The notes: generated from the sequence alone by a model not told the origin. Counted from the first letter of the stretch, positions 40,385-50,312 are shown. The stretch: 64,000 nt of DNA from Longibacter sp051155795 (GCF_051155795.1 NZ_DAXETW010000005.1:34658-98657), one strand, 5' to 3'. Made by a program: numbers and translations.

Positions 40385-41329
40385 GTGTCTCCCACCACGC
40401 ACGTCATCGCCAATCCGGCGGCCGGGTCTCGGCACGTCCAGCGCCGGTCGCGACGCATCGCAGCACGCCTATCGCAGGGACCGGCGGCGGCGTTGATCTC
40501 GTGGACGCAGGGGCCCGGTCACGCCACGCGACTGACGCGGCGCGCGCTTCGACAGGGAATCCGTCAGATCATCGTTCTGGGAGGCGACGGCACCCTCAAC
40601 GAGGTGGTCAACGGCTTCTTTGATGCAGACGAGCCCATTGCCCCCGACGCATCGCTTCTCCCGCTCGGTGGAGGCACAGGGTCGGACTTTCTCCGAACAC
40701 TGCGGGAACTGCCGGACCGTCCCACGGGAAACGCGGGCACCGACGTCCACCCGGTGGATCTGATGCGGGTTTCTTATACCAACGTCCACGGTGATGTCCG
40801 TACCCGCTACGCGATCAATATCGCGTCGATGGGTCTGGGCGGGCTGGTGGTCCGAAGGGTGCAATCAGTTGAACAGCGACGCTTTATCGGGGGGACTGTT
40901 GCCTACTTTGCAGCGATCATTCGGTGTCTCCAGGACTACGAGCACGACGACGTTCGCGTTATCGCGGACGGCACGGACACCGGCGTACATCGCGTACGAA
41001 ACATCGCCGTTGCCAATGCACGATATTTCGGTGGCGGACTCCAGATCGCGCCGCACGCGGTGGTCGACGATGGCGTGCTGGATGTCGTGTTGCTAGACAA
41101 TGTCCCGTTCCGGCGGCTTCTGCGCGATGCACGGAGGATCTACGCGGGGGAGCACACGGGCCTCCCCTACATTCGACCCCTTCGCGCGCGAAGCCTCACG
41201 ATCGTACCTACCGGCACCAATCCGGTCTTTCTGGAAATGGACGGTGACCCCGTCGGTCAACTGCCCGCCACGTTCCAGGTCATTCCAGACGCTGTCAACA
41301 TTCACCTGCCGTGTTCGACCTTGTCGTAA
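40385..41329 (+). CDS. Diacylglycerol kinase-type lipid kinase (YegS/DgkB-like)
   Basis: 314 aa. The N-terminal catalytic domain shows NPAAGSRHVQRRSRRI, then IIVLGGDGTLNEVVNGF (the GGDGT nucleotide-binding loop) and LPLGGGTGSDFLRTL. The C-terminal half is beta-rich (NIASMGLGGLVVRRVQ, GGGLQIAPHAVVDDGVLDV) and ends in FLEMDGDPVGQLPATFQVIP, as in the family. It would phosphorylate diacylglycerol or a related lipid from the cytosolic face. Start codon is GTG; 13 bases separate it from the amidotransferase gene, implying a shared mRNA. The gene ends close to the convergent DUF3667 gene. Confidence 0.9.
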   Translation: MSPTTHVIANPAAGSRHVQRRSRRIAARLSQGPAAALISWTQGPGHATRLTRRALRQGIRQIIVLGGDGTLNEVVNGFFDADEPIAPDASLLPLGGGTGSDFLRTLRELPDRPTGNAGTDVHPVDLMRVSYTNVHGDVRTRYAINIASMGLGGLVVRRVQSVEQRRFIGGTVAYFAAIIRCLQDYEHDDVRVIADGTDTGVHRVRNIAVANARYFGGGLQIAPHAVVDDGVLDVVLLDNVPFRRLLRDARRIYAGEHTGLPYIRPLRARSLTIVPTGTNPVFLEMDGDPVGQLPATFQVIPDAVNIHLPCSTLS

Positions 41330-41372
41330 GCAACAACGGTCCGATGGCAGACGTGCTGCGCGGACGACCATC

Positions 41373-42335
41373 TTACGCAGCCCCTGCCCCGTTCAACCAG
41401 GCGACGAGAACGATCACCGCGACGATGACGGCGACCAGGGCGACCATGTAGACGGTGAAAGAGATCGCAAAGGTGAGCCACACGTCCTTCCACCTCTTTC
41501 GGTAGAACCCGTATGCGCCGTGAGCGATGATCGGGAAAATGAGGAGCGTCGACCCCTGAACGATCAGAATGCCGGTAAGAGACGGGACTGCCACCATGAT
41601 GACGAGCTGCAGTATGCCCGTGTAGAGCGTTGCCTGGCCTGCGCAGTACAGCACCATGATAAGCGTTTCGGCAAACGTGTAGTCCGCTACGGACCGAAAG
41701 ACGCGCTGCTGGACCCACGCGACCGGCAGGACGCTCACGGTGAAGAGAAGGGCGGCGTACGGCTTTACGTAGTCATCCATCGCGTCAACGACCGCGGGGT
41801 CGGCCGCGGACTGGCCCTGCGCCTCGAAGATCGATCGCATGGAGTCGGCGACAAGCTCGAAGGAGCCGATAAAGACGGCCGTAGCGACGACCATGAACGC
41901 CAGTGGGCCCACATACGGCTTCTGCCTCCCCTTTACGTACGCTCGGGCAACGCTCCCCGGATCAACCGCCAGGCGTCGAATCGTGTACAACAGCCCCTGA
42001 TCGAGGTCGAACACCCTCGAAATGAACGCACGCACAAGGTGTCCGAACGTCAGCGGTCGATCCAGATACTGCTGCCCGCACGCCGAACAGTACGAGCCGG
42101 AGCGATCGGCCCCGCAGTTCATGCAGTATGACTGACGCGTCGCTCCCCGAACCCTTACCTGCTCCCCATCGGCACCAGCCGGTTGAACGGTGGGATCGGC
42201 CAAACCGTCGGACGGTGCGTTCTCGTCTCGGGTCTCGCGGGATGGAGAAGCGTCTGTTGAATCAGGCACAGGTCCGCGGAAAACAAACGAGTGGATGAAC
42301 TGAATGGCGGGTTCGCCGTGCTGATGTAGGCGCAT
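41373..42335 (-). CDS. DUF3667 membrane protein with zinc ribbon
   Basis: 320 aa. A zinc ribbon with two CxxC pairs (YCMNCGADRSGSYCSACGQQ) sits at ~70-90, followed at once by YLDRPLTFGHLVRAFISRVF and DLDQGLLYTIRRLAVDPGSV, the standard DUF3667 order. About five transmembrane helices follow (~125-310). The first ~65 residues are low-complexity and may be untranslated if a later start is used. Function unknown; the family is almost confined to Bacteroidota and relatives. It is convergent with the lipid kinase and divergent from the M23 peptidase, which starts 51 bases away. Confidence 0.87.
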   Translation of the reverse strand: MRLHQHGEPAIQFIHSFVFRGPVPDSTDASPSRETRDENAPSDGLADPTVQPAGADGEQVRVRGATRQSYCMNCGADRSGSYCSACGQQYLDRPLTFGHLVRAFISRVFDLDQGLLYTIRRLAVDPGSVARAYVKGRQKPYVGPLAFMVVATAVFIGSFELVADSMRSIFEAQGQSAADPAVVDAMDDYVKPYAALLFTVSVLPVAWVQQRVFRSVADYTFAETLIMVLYCAGQATLYTGILQLVIMVAVPSLTGILIVQGSTLLIFPIIAHGAYGFYRKRWKDVWLTFAISFTVYMVALVAVIVAVIVLVAWLNGAGAA

Positions 42336-42386
42336 TGTGCATCAAAGTTCATCTCCACCCCACCGAACGGATTGACCATTCTCAGC

Positions 42387-42983
42387 ATGACGTCCCCTGC
42401 ATCGCGACATCAGTATCCTTCCGTCGTCGACATCCCGTCCGATGTCGCTGTTTTCGATTTTACAGAAGAATATGACCCCAACGCGATCGAGGACCATGCG
42501 TGGGGAATCGGTCGGTACGACGAGCATCGCGCGCAGGAAATGTACAACAACTCCGGCCTGTACGCCGAAGAGCGCTGCATCCACATGGGCATCGACCTCT
42601 GGGGCCCTGCCGGTACGCCCGTGAAGGCGTTCGCGGACGGCCGGGTATATGCCATCGTCAACCACGACAGCCCGCGCAACTACGGCCCCACGGTCATCAC
42701 CGAGCATCTGCTGGACGAAGAGCGGGTCTGGGCCCTTCACGGGCATTTATCTCGGGAAACGCTCGAGCACCTGGACCTCAATCAACCGGTACAGGCCGGC
42801 GATGTCCTCGGCTGGTTCGGGACGACGCACGAAAACGGGGGCTGGCCGCCGCACCTGCATCTGCAGCTCTCGCGCGAGGAACCGCTTGACAACGATATGC
42901 CCGGCGTGGTTGCGCCGGCGGACCGCGAGAAGGCGCGAGAGACCTACCCGGACCCACGCCAGGTTCTCGGCCCGATCTATTGA
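42387..42983 (+). CDS. M23 (LytM-type) peptidase family protein, cytosolic form
   Basis: 198 aa from ATG 42387; a TTG five codons upstream is possible. The LytM zinc ligands are in CIHMGIDLWGP (HxxxD) and PHLHLQLS (HxH); the intervening HGHLS is usual too. No signal peptide or membrane anchor is seen, unlike typical cell-wall endopeptidases. The C-terminus (PADREKARETYPDPRQVLGP) is typical of a branch whose relatives occur fused to aminotransferases, so the substrate may not be peptidoglycan. It is divergent from DUF3667 and convergent with the TPR gene. Confidence 0.82.
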   Translation: MTSPASRHQYPSVVDIPSDVAVFDFTEEYDPNAIEDHAWGIGRYDEHRAQEMYNNSGLYAEERCIHMGIDLWGPAGTPVKAFADGRVYAIVNHDSPRNYGPTVITEHLLDEERVWALHGHLSRETLEHLDLNQPVQAGDVLGWFGTTHENGGWPPHLHLQLSREEPLDNDMPGVVAPADREKARETYPDPRQVLGPIY

Positions 42984-43057
42984 CCGAGGAACTCGGTCGG
43001 TCGCTCGTCCACTCCGACCGCCACGACAGGACCCGACGGGCGCATGTCGATGGCGCT

Positions 43058-44713
43058 TCAGGCCCCGGCGTCCAGTTCGTTAAGCGCGGCCGTGGCCATC
43101 TGTTCGAGACCGTCCGAGAAATCGTACGGTGCGGGCCAGTCGATGGCCTGCGAGAGTCGGTCGCGCGCCGCAGCCGTCTCCCCCCGGGAGGCGTGAATCC
43201 GTGCTGAGTAGTACAGGGAGTACGGCGCCCACTTCGACCGCTCGTCTCCCACAAGCTCAAGCGCGTCTGTGTAGTGATGGAGCGCAAGCGAGTCTCGACC
43301 GAGCTGGTGGTACGCCCGACCGAGCCGATAGGCCGCCTCGGCCCGGTGATCGATCATGACGCTTGCCTCTTCCATCGCGGCGACGGACTTCGCCCGGTCG
43401 ATCGCCTCGACGTAGCGCGCGCCATCGAACGCGATGCGCGCCCGTAGTAGCTCCCGGTCTGCGGACGTCATCGGTTCCTTGGACCGCTCCGCTGCCCAGC
43501 GCGCCGCCCAGCGGTCGGTATCAAAGTCACGAAATACCTCCACGTCGCGGTAGACCCGACGGGCGCGGGACCATCCCTGCATCATCTCCAGCGCGAGGCC
43601 CTGATACAGCATCGCCTGGGCACGCAGCGCGTTGCCTGCGTGCAGCGTCAGGTACCGGTCAAACCACACCGCTGCTCTCTCAAAATCCCCGTCTACGAAC
43701 AGGAGGTATGCGTGAAAGTAGTCGAGATAGCCTAATCGCGCATACCCCGACGTCTCCATCCGGGCCCGTGCATCCGCCAGCACGATGCGGGCCTCCTCCA
43801 CGGCTCGCTCCTCGATGAGCGCGAACGTCAGCAGATACGACGCGATCAGACTCTCCGGTGCCATTCGGTGGAGCTCACGTAGACGCTCCAGGGCAGCATC
43901 CTGACGATCCCGTACCACCAGGTCGAGTACAGCGTCGGCAGCTCGCGCCGGGTACCGATTGGTCCGGCTCTCAGAGGCCGCCCGTCGGACCTGGCGCCGC
44001 CCCGCTTCCGCATCGCCACGGAAACCGAGAATGCGCAGTACGAACCGAAAGGTACGGGGTAGACGGGCGACGGCGACCCGGGTGAGTCCCAGGCTCATCA
44101 TCGGATCCGCGAACGTCGGGTAGTCGTCCTCCAGATCGGCGAGCCGGGACCGCGCGCCCCGGGCTTTCCATGCCGCCGACAGATAGTTTCCCTGGCGACC
44201 CGCTATGATCGCGTTCATCCATCGCCGCTCGGCTTCTACGTGACGGGTCCACGCCGAAACTCCGAAACGGTCCACGTGGGCATCGACCGCCGTCTCGAGT
44301 CGATCGGACACGGCATCGAACTCCCTGAAATGGCGGTCGGCCTCCGTGATAAAGGCCTGCAGCAGCTCGATCCACAGCCGGCCGTGTTCTGCGGCCATCC
44401 GGCCGTCGGGTCTACCGGCCAGGAGATCCAGCGTATCCGCCGCCGAGCCGAGCCGGTATTCGAAGATGAGCCGTCGAGAGGCATCCACGAGCGTGGCAGA
44501 CCGATCCGTTTCGACGCCGAGTGGACGCGACCAGCCCGTCGAATCCGGCACGCCGGCGTGTGACGCGAGTGGCACGAGGAGAAGCGCCAGCAGAACCAGA
44601 TAGACGAACCCCATCGCCCGCACGCACCAGCCGGGAGCGAGGCTGCAGCGCGGAGAGAACGATGCGCGTAGGGACGTCTTGTCGTTACCAAGGCGGTTTG
44701 GACCGTCCATCAT
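43058..44713 (-). CDS. TPR-repeat protein with N-terminal hydrophobic segment
   Basis: 551 aa from MMDGPNR; a later start (MGFVYLVLLALLL, 44614) would make the hydrophobic FVYLVLLALLLVPLASHA a standard signal peptide and is the main alternative. The rest is helical. Repeats of TPR type include YHAYLLFVDGDFERAAVWFD, RLGRAYHQLGRDSLALHHYT and YYSARIHASRGETAAARDRL. The middle has paired Arg-rich helices (RGARSRLADLEDDYPTF, TFRFVLRILGF). Likely a periplasmic or membrane-anchored scaffold. No enzyme motif was seen. It follows the symporter gene on the same strand after only 28 bases, so they probably share an mRNA. Confidence 0.75.
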   Translation of the reverse strand: MMDGPNRLGNDKTSLRASFSPRCSLAPGWCVRAMGFVYLVLLALLLVPLASHAGVPDSTGWSRPLGVETDRSATLVDASRRLIFEYRLGSAADTLDLLAGRPDGRMAAEHGRLWIELLQAFITEADRHFREFDAVSDRLETAVDAHVDRFGVSAWTRHVEAERRWMNAIIAGRQGNYLSAAWKARGARSRLADLEDDYPTFADPMMSLGLTRVAVARLPRTFRFVLRILGFRGDAEAGRRQVRRAASESRTNRYPARAADAVLDLVVRDRQDAALERLRELHRMAPESLIASYLLTFALIEERAVEEARIVLADARARMETSGYARLGYLDYFHAYLLFVDGDFERAAVWFDRYLTLHAGNALRAQAMLYQGLALEMMQGWSRARRVYRDVEVFRDFDTDRWAARWAAERSKEPMTSADRELLRARIAFDGARYVEAIDRAKSVAAMEEASVMIDHRAEAAYRLGRAYHQLGRDSLALHHYTDALELVGDERSKWAPYSLYYSARIHASRGETAAARDRLSQAIDWPAPYDFSDGLEQMATAALNELDAGA

Positions 44714-44741
44714 CAAAAGCGTTTCGGCAGCCCCGCGTGTT

Positions 44742-46088
44742 CTACAGGGCGCTTTCTTCGACAACCACCGAAGAGTCACCGACCGCAATTCCGTCGCCGT
44801 CACCGACGCCGAGTTCCCCTTCACTCGCCGCAATCACGGACGCGACCATCGTGTCGCCCGTGATGTTGTTCGTGGTACGAAGCATATCCAGCGGACGGTC
44901 AACGCCCAGGATAAGCGCGATGCCCGCACTCGGCACGCCCACGGATTCCAGGATGACAACTAGCATGACGATTCCCGCACTGGGAACGGCGGCCGTTCCA
45001 ATGGACGCCAGCACGGCGATGAAGACGATGTTTGCCTGCTGCATGATCGTGAGATCAAAGCCAAGCACCTGCGCGATAAACACGGCGGCGACGGCCTGAT
45101 AGAGCGCGGTACCGTCCATATTGATGGTCGCGCCCAGAGGGAGCACAAAGGAGGAGACCTCTTCGGACACGCCGAGGTTCTTCTCCGCCACCTCCATTGT
45201 GACGGGGAGGGTGGCACCACTGGAGGACGTCGAAAAGGCAACGAGCTGTGCGGGGGCGATGCCGCGGAAGAAGTCGATCACGGACTTCCGCGTGAAAAGC
45301 CGGAGCAGGGTCGGATACACGATGAAGACCATGACCGCGAGGCCCGCAACAACGGTCAGACAGTAAACCCCGAGCGCCTCCACGACGTCGATCACCTGAT
45401 CCGGGTTTTCCCCGGCGATGCTTGTGATCGCGTCAGCCATTAGGCCGAAGACGCCGATCGGGGCCATCAGCATCGTGATCTCGACGACACGGATGACGAC
45501 GGAGTTCAGTCCGTCGAAAAAGTCAATGAGCGGCTGCGCTTTGTCCTTCGGGATCTGCAGCAACGCGAGGCCGAGAAGAATCGCCACGAACACGATCTGC
45601 AGCATGCTCCCATTATCGCTGGCCGCCGCGAAGAAGTTGGTCGGTACCATATCCACGATCGGCTGCAGCGGGCCACGGTCGCGGGCCTGCTGCGCGAACT
45701 GCTGTCGCTGCTCGGCGTCGCCGCCGTAGGTCTGCGTCAGCGCCTCCTGCACCTCGGTCGGCACGTAGGTGCCGGGCTCGATGGTATTGACCAGAAAGAG
45801 GCCGACAACCAGCGCGATGATGGTCGTGCCGATGTAAAAGGCGATCGTCTTCCCGCCGATCCGCGACAGCTTGGACGTATCGGACAGCGACGTCACGCCC
45901 ATCACAAGCGACGCAAGGATGAGCGGCACCGCGATGAACTTCAGGAGATTCAGAAAGATCGTTCCGAAGGGAGCGATCCAGTCCGTCGTAAACTGACCCA
46001 ACCCCGCGGACGCGGCGTAGATGCCGTACAAAAGGCCCAGCACCAGGCCGATAATGATCTGCCAGTGGAGTTTTTTATACCAGTCCAT
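44742..46088 (-). CDS. Dicarboxylate/amino-acid:cation symporter (DAACS family)
   Basis: 448 aa, eight membrane helices plus two re-entrant loops. All hallmarks are intact: hairpin 1 SSSSGATLP (FSTSSSGATLPVTM), NMDGTALYQ, the second hairpin PSAGIVMLVVILES and the substrate/ion region DRPLDMLRTTNNITGD. It imports glutamate, aspartate or C4-dicarboxylates with Na+ or H+; the Asp/Asn pattern (NxTxD: NNITGD) fits the family in general and does not fix the substrate. An acidic tail (~425-448) follows. It is the first gene of a two-gene unit with the TPR gene. Its promoter lies in 46089-46260. Confidence 0.94.
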   Translation of the reverse strand: MDWYKKLHWQIIIGLVLGLLYGIYAASAGLGQFTTDWIAPFGTIFLNLLKFIAVPLILASLVMGVTSLSDTSKLSRIGGKTIAFYIGTTIIALVVGLFLVNTIEPGTYVPTEVQEALTQTYGGDAEQRQQFAQQARDRGPLQPIVDMVPTNFFAAASDNGSMLQIVFVAILLGLALLQIPKDKAQPLIDFFDGLNSVVIRVVEITMLMAPIGVFGLMADAITSIAGENPDQVIDVVEALGVYCLTVVAGLAVMVFIVYPTLLRLFTRKSVIDFFRGIAPAQLVAFSTSSSGATLPVTMEVAEKNLGVSEEVSSFVLPLGATINMDGTALYQAVAAVFIAQVLGFDLTIMQQANIVFIAVLASIGTAAVPSAGIVMLVVILESVGVPSAGIALILGVDRPLDMLRTTNNITGDTMVASVIAASEGELGVGDGDGIAVGDSSVVVEESAL

Positions 46089-46260
46089 AAAATGAGGCGG
46101 GTCAGAGAAGGACGGATCGAAGACATATTAAGAAACGGTTCAGCCCGGTGGTGCACAAGCGGCTTTGTCCAAAATTGTCTTCAATTGCTGGGCATCGGGA
46201 TCTTAGTCTCCGATGGCGCACCTCCCCCGCCGGCGACCTCGTGCCTGTTCCGGAGACTCG

Positions 46261-47724
46261 TCAGGAAATGACGAGGCCGGCCAGGAGAATCGCGAGACAC
46301 GCCCCCGTTGCCGTGGCGATGGCGTTGACGGTTTCGTTGTCGATGAACGTACAGCCGCGCACCGGCTCGTCGGCGTGTGGGGGGCGCTGTTCCGTGGCTA
46401 TCCCCGTCACGGGGTTTCGGTATATCGCCTGGAGGTAGGCCCCGGCGAGGCTGTCGGTCCACGCGCCCGCGATGCCAGCCACAACGATCAGGAGCATCCC
46501 TCCCACGTCGGTCAACCCCAGCAGGAGGGCAGTCAGCGCGACGGAGGCCGCTCCTCCGGCGGAGGCCAGCGTGCCGACTCCCGAAACAGCGCCGCTTGTC
46601 CCCGACGCGACGCGTGTCCAGGTGCGCAGCGACACTGGCTTGGCCGTGGACAGCGTGCCGAGTTCCGTCGCCCACGTATCCGCTGCAGCCGCAGCAAATG
46701 CACCCAGGATCCCGAACACGATCAGAGGGTCCGACGCGGCCAGCGTCAGTCCGAGCAGAATCCAGGCCACGCCGCCGTTAGCAAGAACCTGCGCGGCATC
46801 ACGCGGACCGGCTTTCTGTACGCGCTCTGTTGCAGACGCTTTTCCCTCACGGCCAATGAAAGAAAGCGCACTGGATCCGACAAAGAAGACGACAGCAGGG
46901 CCCGCCCATGCGGGAGGAACCCACGCCACGAAAGAGGCTGCCAGCAATCCACCGGCCAGGGCGCCGTCCCAGGACAGCGCGTGGACACCGTAGGCGAGTC
47001 CGGCAAACACGATTCCCGCAAGAACGGCAAACATACCGAGTGGGGATGCCGGTGCCTCGAGCCACGGGACGGTGGCGCCGACGGCCGCCAGCACGACGAA
47101 CAGGTTGTCCCATCCGTTTCGACCGACGGCCTCGGCAGCGGTGGTGACTGCGGCAATGACGACGGCGCCGGTGATCACCGCGCCCAGCGATGTGTCCGGG
47201 CCCACGGCGAGCAGGCCGACGATGGATGCCAGCAAGGCGACAAGACCAAATGCAAGGCTCCCCTCAGCCGACTTTTCCTTCTGTTCGTCTCCGAGCCACC
47301 CGGCGGCGGGGTCCGCGAGGGCAAGTACGAGATATGCAACCTGAAACGCCGGGATGCGGACGGGATCGACGAGCCAGGTTAACCCGATCGCCGGTAGAAC
47401 GGACAGGGGAAATAGCACCGTGCCAAGACTCGACGGTCGCGCCTCATGCATGCCAGGCAGCCACCCGCGAGCCCACATTACGGCATTTGCTGCGACGAAG
47501 AAGATGGCAAGCGCCACGAGGACCCGCGGCGACGGAAGGACGAATGGCGCGCCGGCGACGGCGAGGCCTACGAGCATGTGGACGACCCGTCGAGAATGTA
47601 CCGCCGCGACGCCCGAGGTCCGCAGCACATCTCCCAGGATCGCTATGACCGCAAGCAGGACGGCTCCGGCGGCGAAGATGGTCGCCTCAGCGGTGGAAAA
47701 GAGGTCAAGGAGCGGAATGGGCAC
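46261..47724 (-). CDS. Membrane protein: dolichol/phytol-kinase-like N-half fused to DUF92 C-half
   Basis: 487 aa, about thirteen hydrophobic helices. The N-terminal half (~1-210) has SRRVVHMLVGLAVAGAPF, ALADPAAGWLGDEQKEKSAE and GSLAFGLVALLAS, like polyprenol (dolichol/phytol) kinases or CTP-dependent phosphatidate cytidylyltransferases. The C-terminal half (~225-487) is DUF92: VHALSWDGALAGGLLAAS, VQKAGPRDAAQVLANGGVAW, AAADTWATELGTLS and late CTFIDNETVNAIATATGA. In plants the two steps of phytol salvage are done by related proteins (VTE5 and VTE6), so one protein could carry both phosphorylations of an isoprenoid alcohol; this is inference. The gene is monocistronic on the minus strand. Confidence 0.82.
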   Translation of the reverse strand: MPIPLLDLFSTAEATIFAAGAVLLAVIAILGDVLRTSGVAAVHSRRVVHMLVGLAVAGAPFVLPSPRVLVALAIFFVAANAVMWARGWLPGMHEARPSSLGTVLFPLSVLPAIGLTWLVDPVRIPAFQVAYLVLALADPAAGWLGDEQKEKSAEGSLAFGLVALLASIVGLLAVGPDTSLGAVITGAVVIAAVTTAAEAVGRNGWDNLFVVLAAVGATVPWLEAPASPLGMFAVLAGIVFAGLAYGVHALSWDGALAGGLLAASFVAWVPPAWAGPAVVFFVGSSALSFIGREGKASATERVQKAGPRDAAQVLANGGVAWILLGLTLAASDPLIVFGILGAFAAAAADTWATELGTLSTAKPVSLRTWTRVASGTSGAVSGVGTLASAGGAASVALTALLLGLTDVGGMLLIVVAGIAGAWTDSLAGAYLQAIYRNPVTGIATEQRPPHADEPVRGCTFIDNETVNAIATATGACLAILLAGLVIS

Positions 47725-47884
47725 AGAGGGCCAGAAGGATAGGCTGCGACGATGAGGGTGCGTTGCACGCCGCCGCGGGAAAGCGGACGTGCCATGTTAC
47801 CAGCATTCGACCGCCGTACGTTCGCACCCCGCATCACGTTCTGTCACCATCCGGAGGGCGCCAGAAGCGGCGTTCAACACAACA

Positions 47885-47911
47885 GGGGCGCGGTCTAATC
47901 GACCACGCCCC
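47885..47911 (-). terminator. Terminator after the surface beta-helix gene
   Basis: GGGGCGCGGTC (47885-47895) pairs with GACCACGCCCC (47901-47911) with one mismatch and a 5-base loop; the minus-strand continuation TGTTGTGTTG is T-rich. It lies 41 bases after the stop at 47952. Confidence 0.6.
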
Positions 47912-47951
47912 CGTATTCGTTTTGCACGAGTGTCGGTGTGTCAACGTCCTA

Positions 47952-50312
47952 CTACCGGACCACGACAACACGTCGCGTCGCTTGAAACGCCTCTCCGCGT
48001 ACGCGCACGAAGTAATGGCCGCTCGCGAGCCCGTCCGGACGGACGACCAGTCGCTTCGGGTCATTGGCTCGCACCTCCCCGTCACTGAGCGTGCGGATGC
48101 GACGTCCGAGGGCGTCGAAGAGGTCGACCGTGACACGCTGTGGGGAGCGAACCGTGATTTCGATCGTCCCGCGCTCGGAGAGCGGGTTCGGTGCTACGTC
48201 AGAGACGCGGTACGCCCTTTCCAGGCCCACCGTGACGAGCCGATCTGTGCTGTAGGTGGTTGATCCGTCCACATCCACCTGCTCCAGTCGAAACGTGTGA
48301 TCTCCCACATCCAGATCTTCGACGCGGAAGCGGTAGGATGTCGACGCATTCGTCGTCCCGGCACCATCAACGAATCCAATGCGGTCATATCCGGTGTCGG
48401 TTTTCTGCTGAATGTGAAAGCCGGTGTTGTTTGTTTCGGAGGTCGTGGTCCACGTCAGAACCGCCGTCTGACCGTCCGTGCTTGCACGGAACTGCGCCAG
48501 TTCGACCGGCAGGGCACCACCGCTCTCCGCGAGGGTGAACCGTCCGAGGTCGGGGAGACCGAACGTTGACGCCACGTTGTTCGACACGTCGATGGTGACG
48601 TTTGACGTTTCGAACCAGTTGGCGCCGTCGTCAACTGTCTGGAAGACACCCAGCGCGGACGCGTCGGTGACCGATGACGTAGCCAGTTCATCGTCTCCAC
48701 CGTCGGAGCCGTCGTCATACTCCAGGTCCAGGTCGACGTCCAGGCCGGTGTTGGTCGCGGCCGTGATGTCGTAGATCCGGCTGATCGATCCGACGCCTTT
48801 GGTGACCGGCTCACCGTCGGTCCGCGTAACAGTCACTTCCCCGGGCGAGACGGATCCGTTGGCGGTGAGGACCGCACCAATGTCTCCGAACGAAGAGCTT
48901 CCGCCGGCGGCAACGGTGCGCGTGGCCTGAATGCGACCCGCGGTAAGCCCCCCGTCCGTGAGTGTTGCCTGATCCCCGAGGACGACCGGCGTCCCGTCAA
49001 TTTCGCTGTTCAGTCCAACGGTCAGTCCGGTCGCGACCTGAATCGAACCCGTCGGGGTGCCAAGAACAACACCGTCGCCGACGTCAATCGCGTCCACCGT
49101 CGCAGTGCCAGTTGACGCAAAGCCGAGATCCGAAGGAAGGGTGATGTTCTCGTTGTACATGGCACCGTCAGCCAGCCAGATCACGTCGCCGTCCGTTTGC
49201 TCTGCAAGATCGAAAGCGGAGCGCCCGTATGCACTACTTCCTCCGACGCCGTCTGCCGACACGGTAATGCTGCGACGTAGGCCAAAGACATTCGATGCCG
49301 TCGACGAAGCGTTGCCTGCCTCCGGACGAAGGGTTGTGGCATCCGACTCTGAGACGTACGTCACGGGTCCCAGCGTATTATTCGCCAGAATGATTTCCTG
49401 GAGCTGCGTCGTCGTCGTAACGGAGACGGGGGAACCCGTATCCGGATCGATCACCGGAATACCAGCGCCGAGGACCACCGGCGTCCGGGTGATTTCACGA
49501 ACGTCGTTGCCACGAAAGTCCAGGCTGGCCGTTGGGTTGTAGATGGCTATCGCCGTGAAGTCGTCTTGAGCGTCGCCGTCGGCCGTCGCTTCGATCGTGT
49601 TGTCGACCACGCTGATCTCGCTTCCGTCCACGATCCAGATGGATTCGTTTCCAGCTCCGCGCAGGGTATTGTTTTCAATCGTGTAATTGTTATCCGGGTC
49701 GCCGAAGAAGCCAATCGGACCGCCCGAGATATCGCAGCCAGACACCTCGACATTGGTACCATCGATTCGTATCGCCGACGCCGTATTGGCGAGGCTTCCT
49801 CCTCGTTCGATGACGAGTCCGGAGATTTCTACGCCGTCAACGTCCGCCCCGACGAATAGGGTCGCCGCGTTCGAAGGTGAAGCGCTCGTTTGGGCGATTC
49901 GGAAGTCCTTAATTTCAATCCCACTCAGTCCGAGGCCATCCTCGATCCGAATGGCGGTCTCCGCTGAACCCTGCGGTGTGGATTGCACGGTCACCTGGTC
50001 GGCACCGGCGCCCTGGATCTGCAGGTTCGACTCGATCACGACGTCTTCATCCGGCCCGTACGTGCCGGGACAGATGTAGATGGACGTCAGCGCATTGTCG
50101 GTATTCACGGCATTTACGGCGTCCGTCAGCGACGCGTAGACGTTCGCTGTACCGCTGGCGTCACAGTCTACCGTGGCACCCGGAGCCGCCTGGCCGTCAT
50201 CGTCAACGACCACGTCACCGCTCTGGGCATGGGCCTCTGGCGCGAGGAAGAGCAGAAAGAGAACACTGAGCCACGCGAGCGGCCGAGTTAAGCGTGTAGC
50301 GTACGTCATCAT
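47952..50312 (-). CDS. Secreted beta-helix protein with type IX sorting tail
   Basis: 786 aa. Signal peptide: TRPLAWLSVLFLLFLAPEAHAQ. The first ~450 residues repeat short beta-strands in right-handed-helix style (LQIQGAGADQVTVQSTPQGS, VSGCDISGGPIGFFG, YTIENNTLRGAGNESIWIVD), as in pectin-lyase-fold proteins. Residues ~600-690 form an FN3-like block typical of exported Bacteroidota proteins (LPVELAQFRAS, TWTTTSETNNTGFHIQ). The last ~80 residues (VAPNPLSERGTIEITVRSPQ, VDLFDALGRRI, GHYFVRV) are a type A sorting domain of the type IX secretion system. Likely exported and attached to the cell surface; the bound sugar, if any, is unknown. ATG at 50312 or the next at 50309. Confidence 0.88.
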   Translation of the reverse strand: MMTYATRLTRPLAWLSVLFLLFLAPEAHAQSGDVVVDDDGQAAPGATVDCDASGTANVYASLTDAVNAVNTDNALTSIYICPGTYGPDEDVVIESNLQIQGAGADQVTVQSTPQGSAETAIRIEDGLGLSGIEIKDFRIAQTSASPSNAATLFVGADVDGVEISGLVIERGGSLANTASAIRIDGTNVEVSGCDISGGPIGFFGDPDNNYTIENNTLRGAGNESIWIVDGSEISVVDNTIEATADGDAQDDFTAIAIYNPTASLDFRGNDVREITRTPVVLGAGIPVIDPDTGSPVSVTTTTQLQEIILANNTLGPVTYVSESDATTLRPEAGNASSTASNVFGLRRSITVSADGVGGSSAYGRSAFDLAEQTDGDVIWLADGAMYNENITLPSDLGFASTGTATVDAIDVGDGVVLGTPTGSIQVATGLTVGLNSEIDGTPVVLGDQATLTDGGLTAGRIQATRTVAAGGSSSFGDIGAVLTANGSVSPGEVTVTRTDGEPVTKGVGSISRIYDITAATNTGLDVDLDLEYDDGSDGGDDELATSSVTDASALGVFQTVDDGANWFETSNVTIDVSNNVASTFGLPDLGRFTLAESGGALPVELAQFRASTDGQTAVLTWTTTSETNNTGFHIQQKTDTGYDRIGFVDGAGTTNASTSYRFRVEDLDVGDHTFRLEQVDVDGSTTYSTDRLVTVGLERAYRVSDVAPNPLSERGTIEITVRSPQRVTVDLFDALGRRIRTLSDGEVRANDPKRLVVRPDGLASGHYFVRVRGEAFQATRRVVVVR

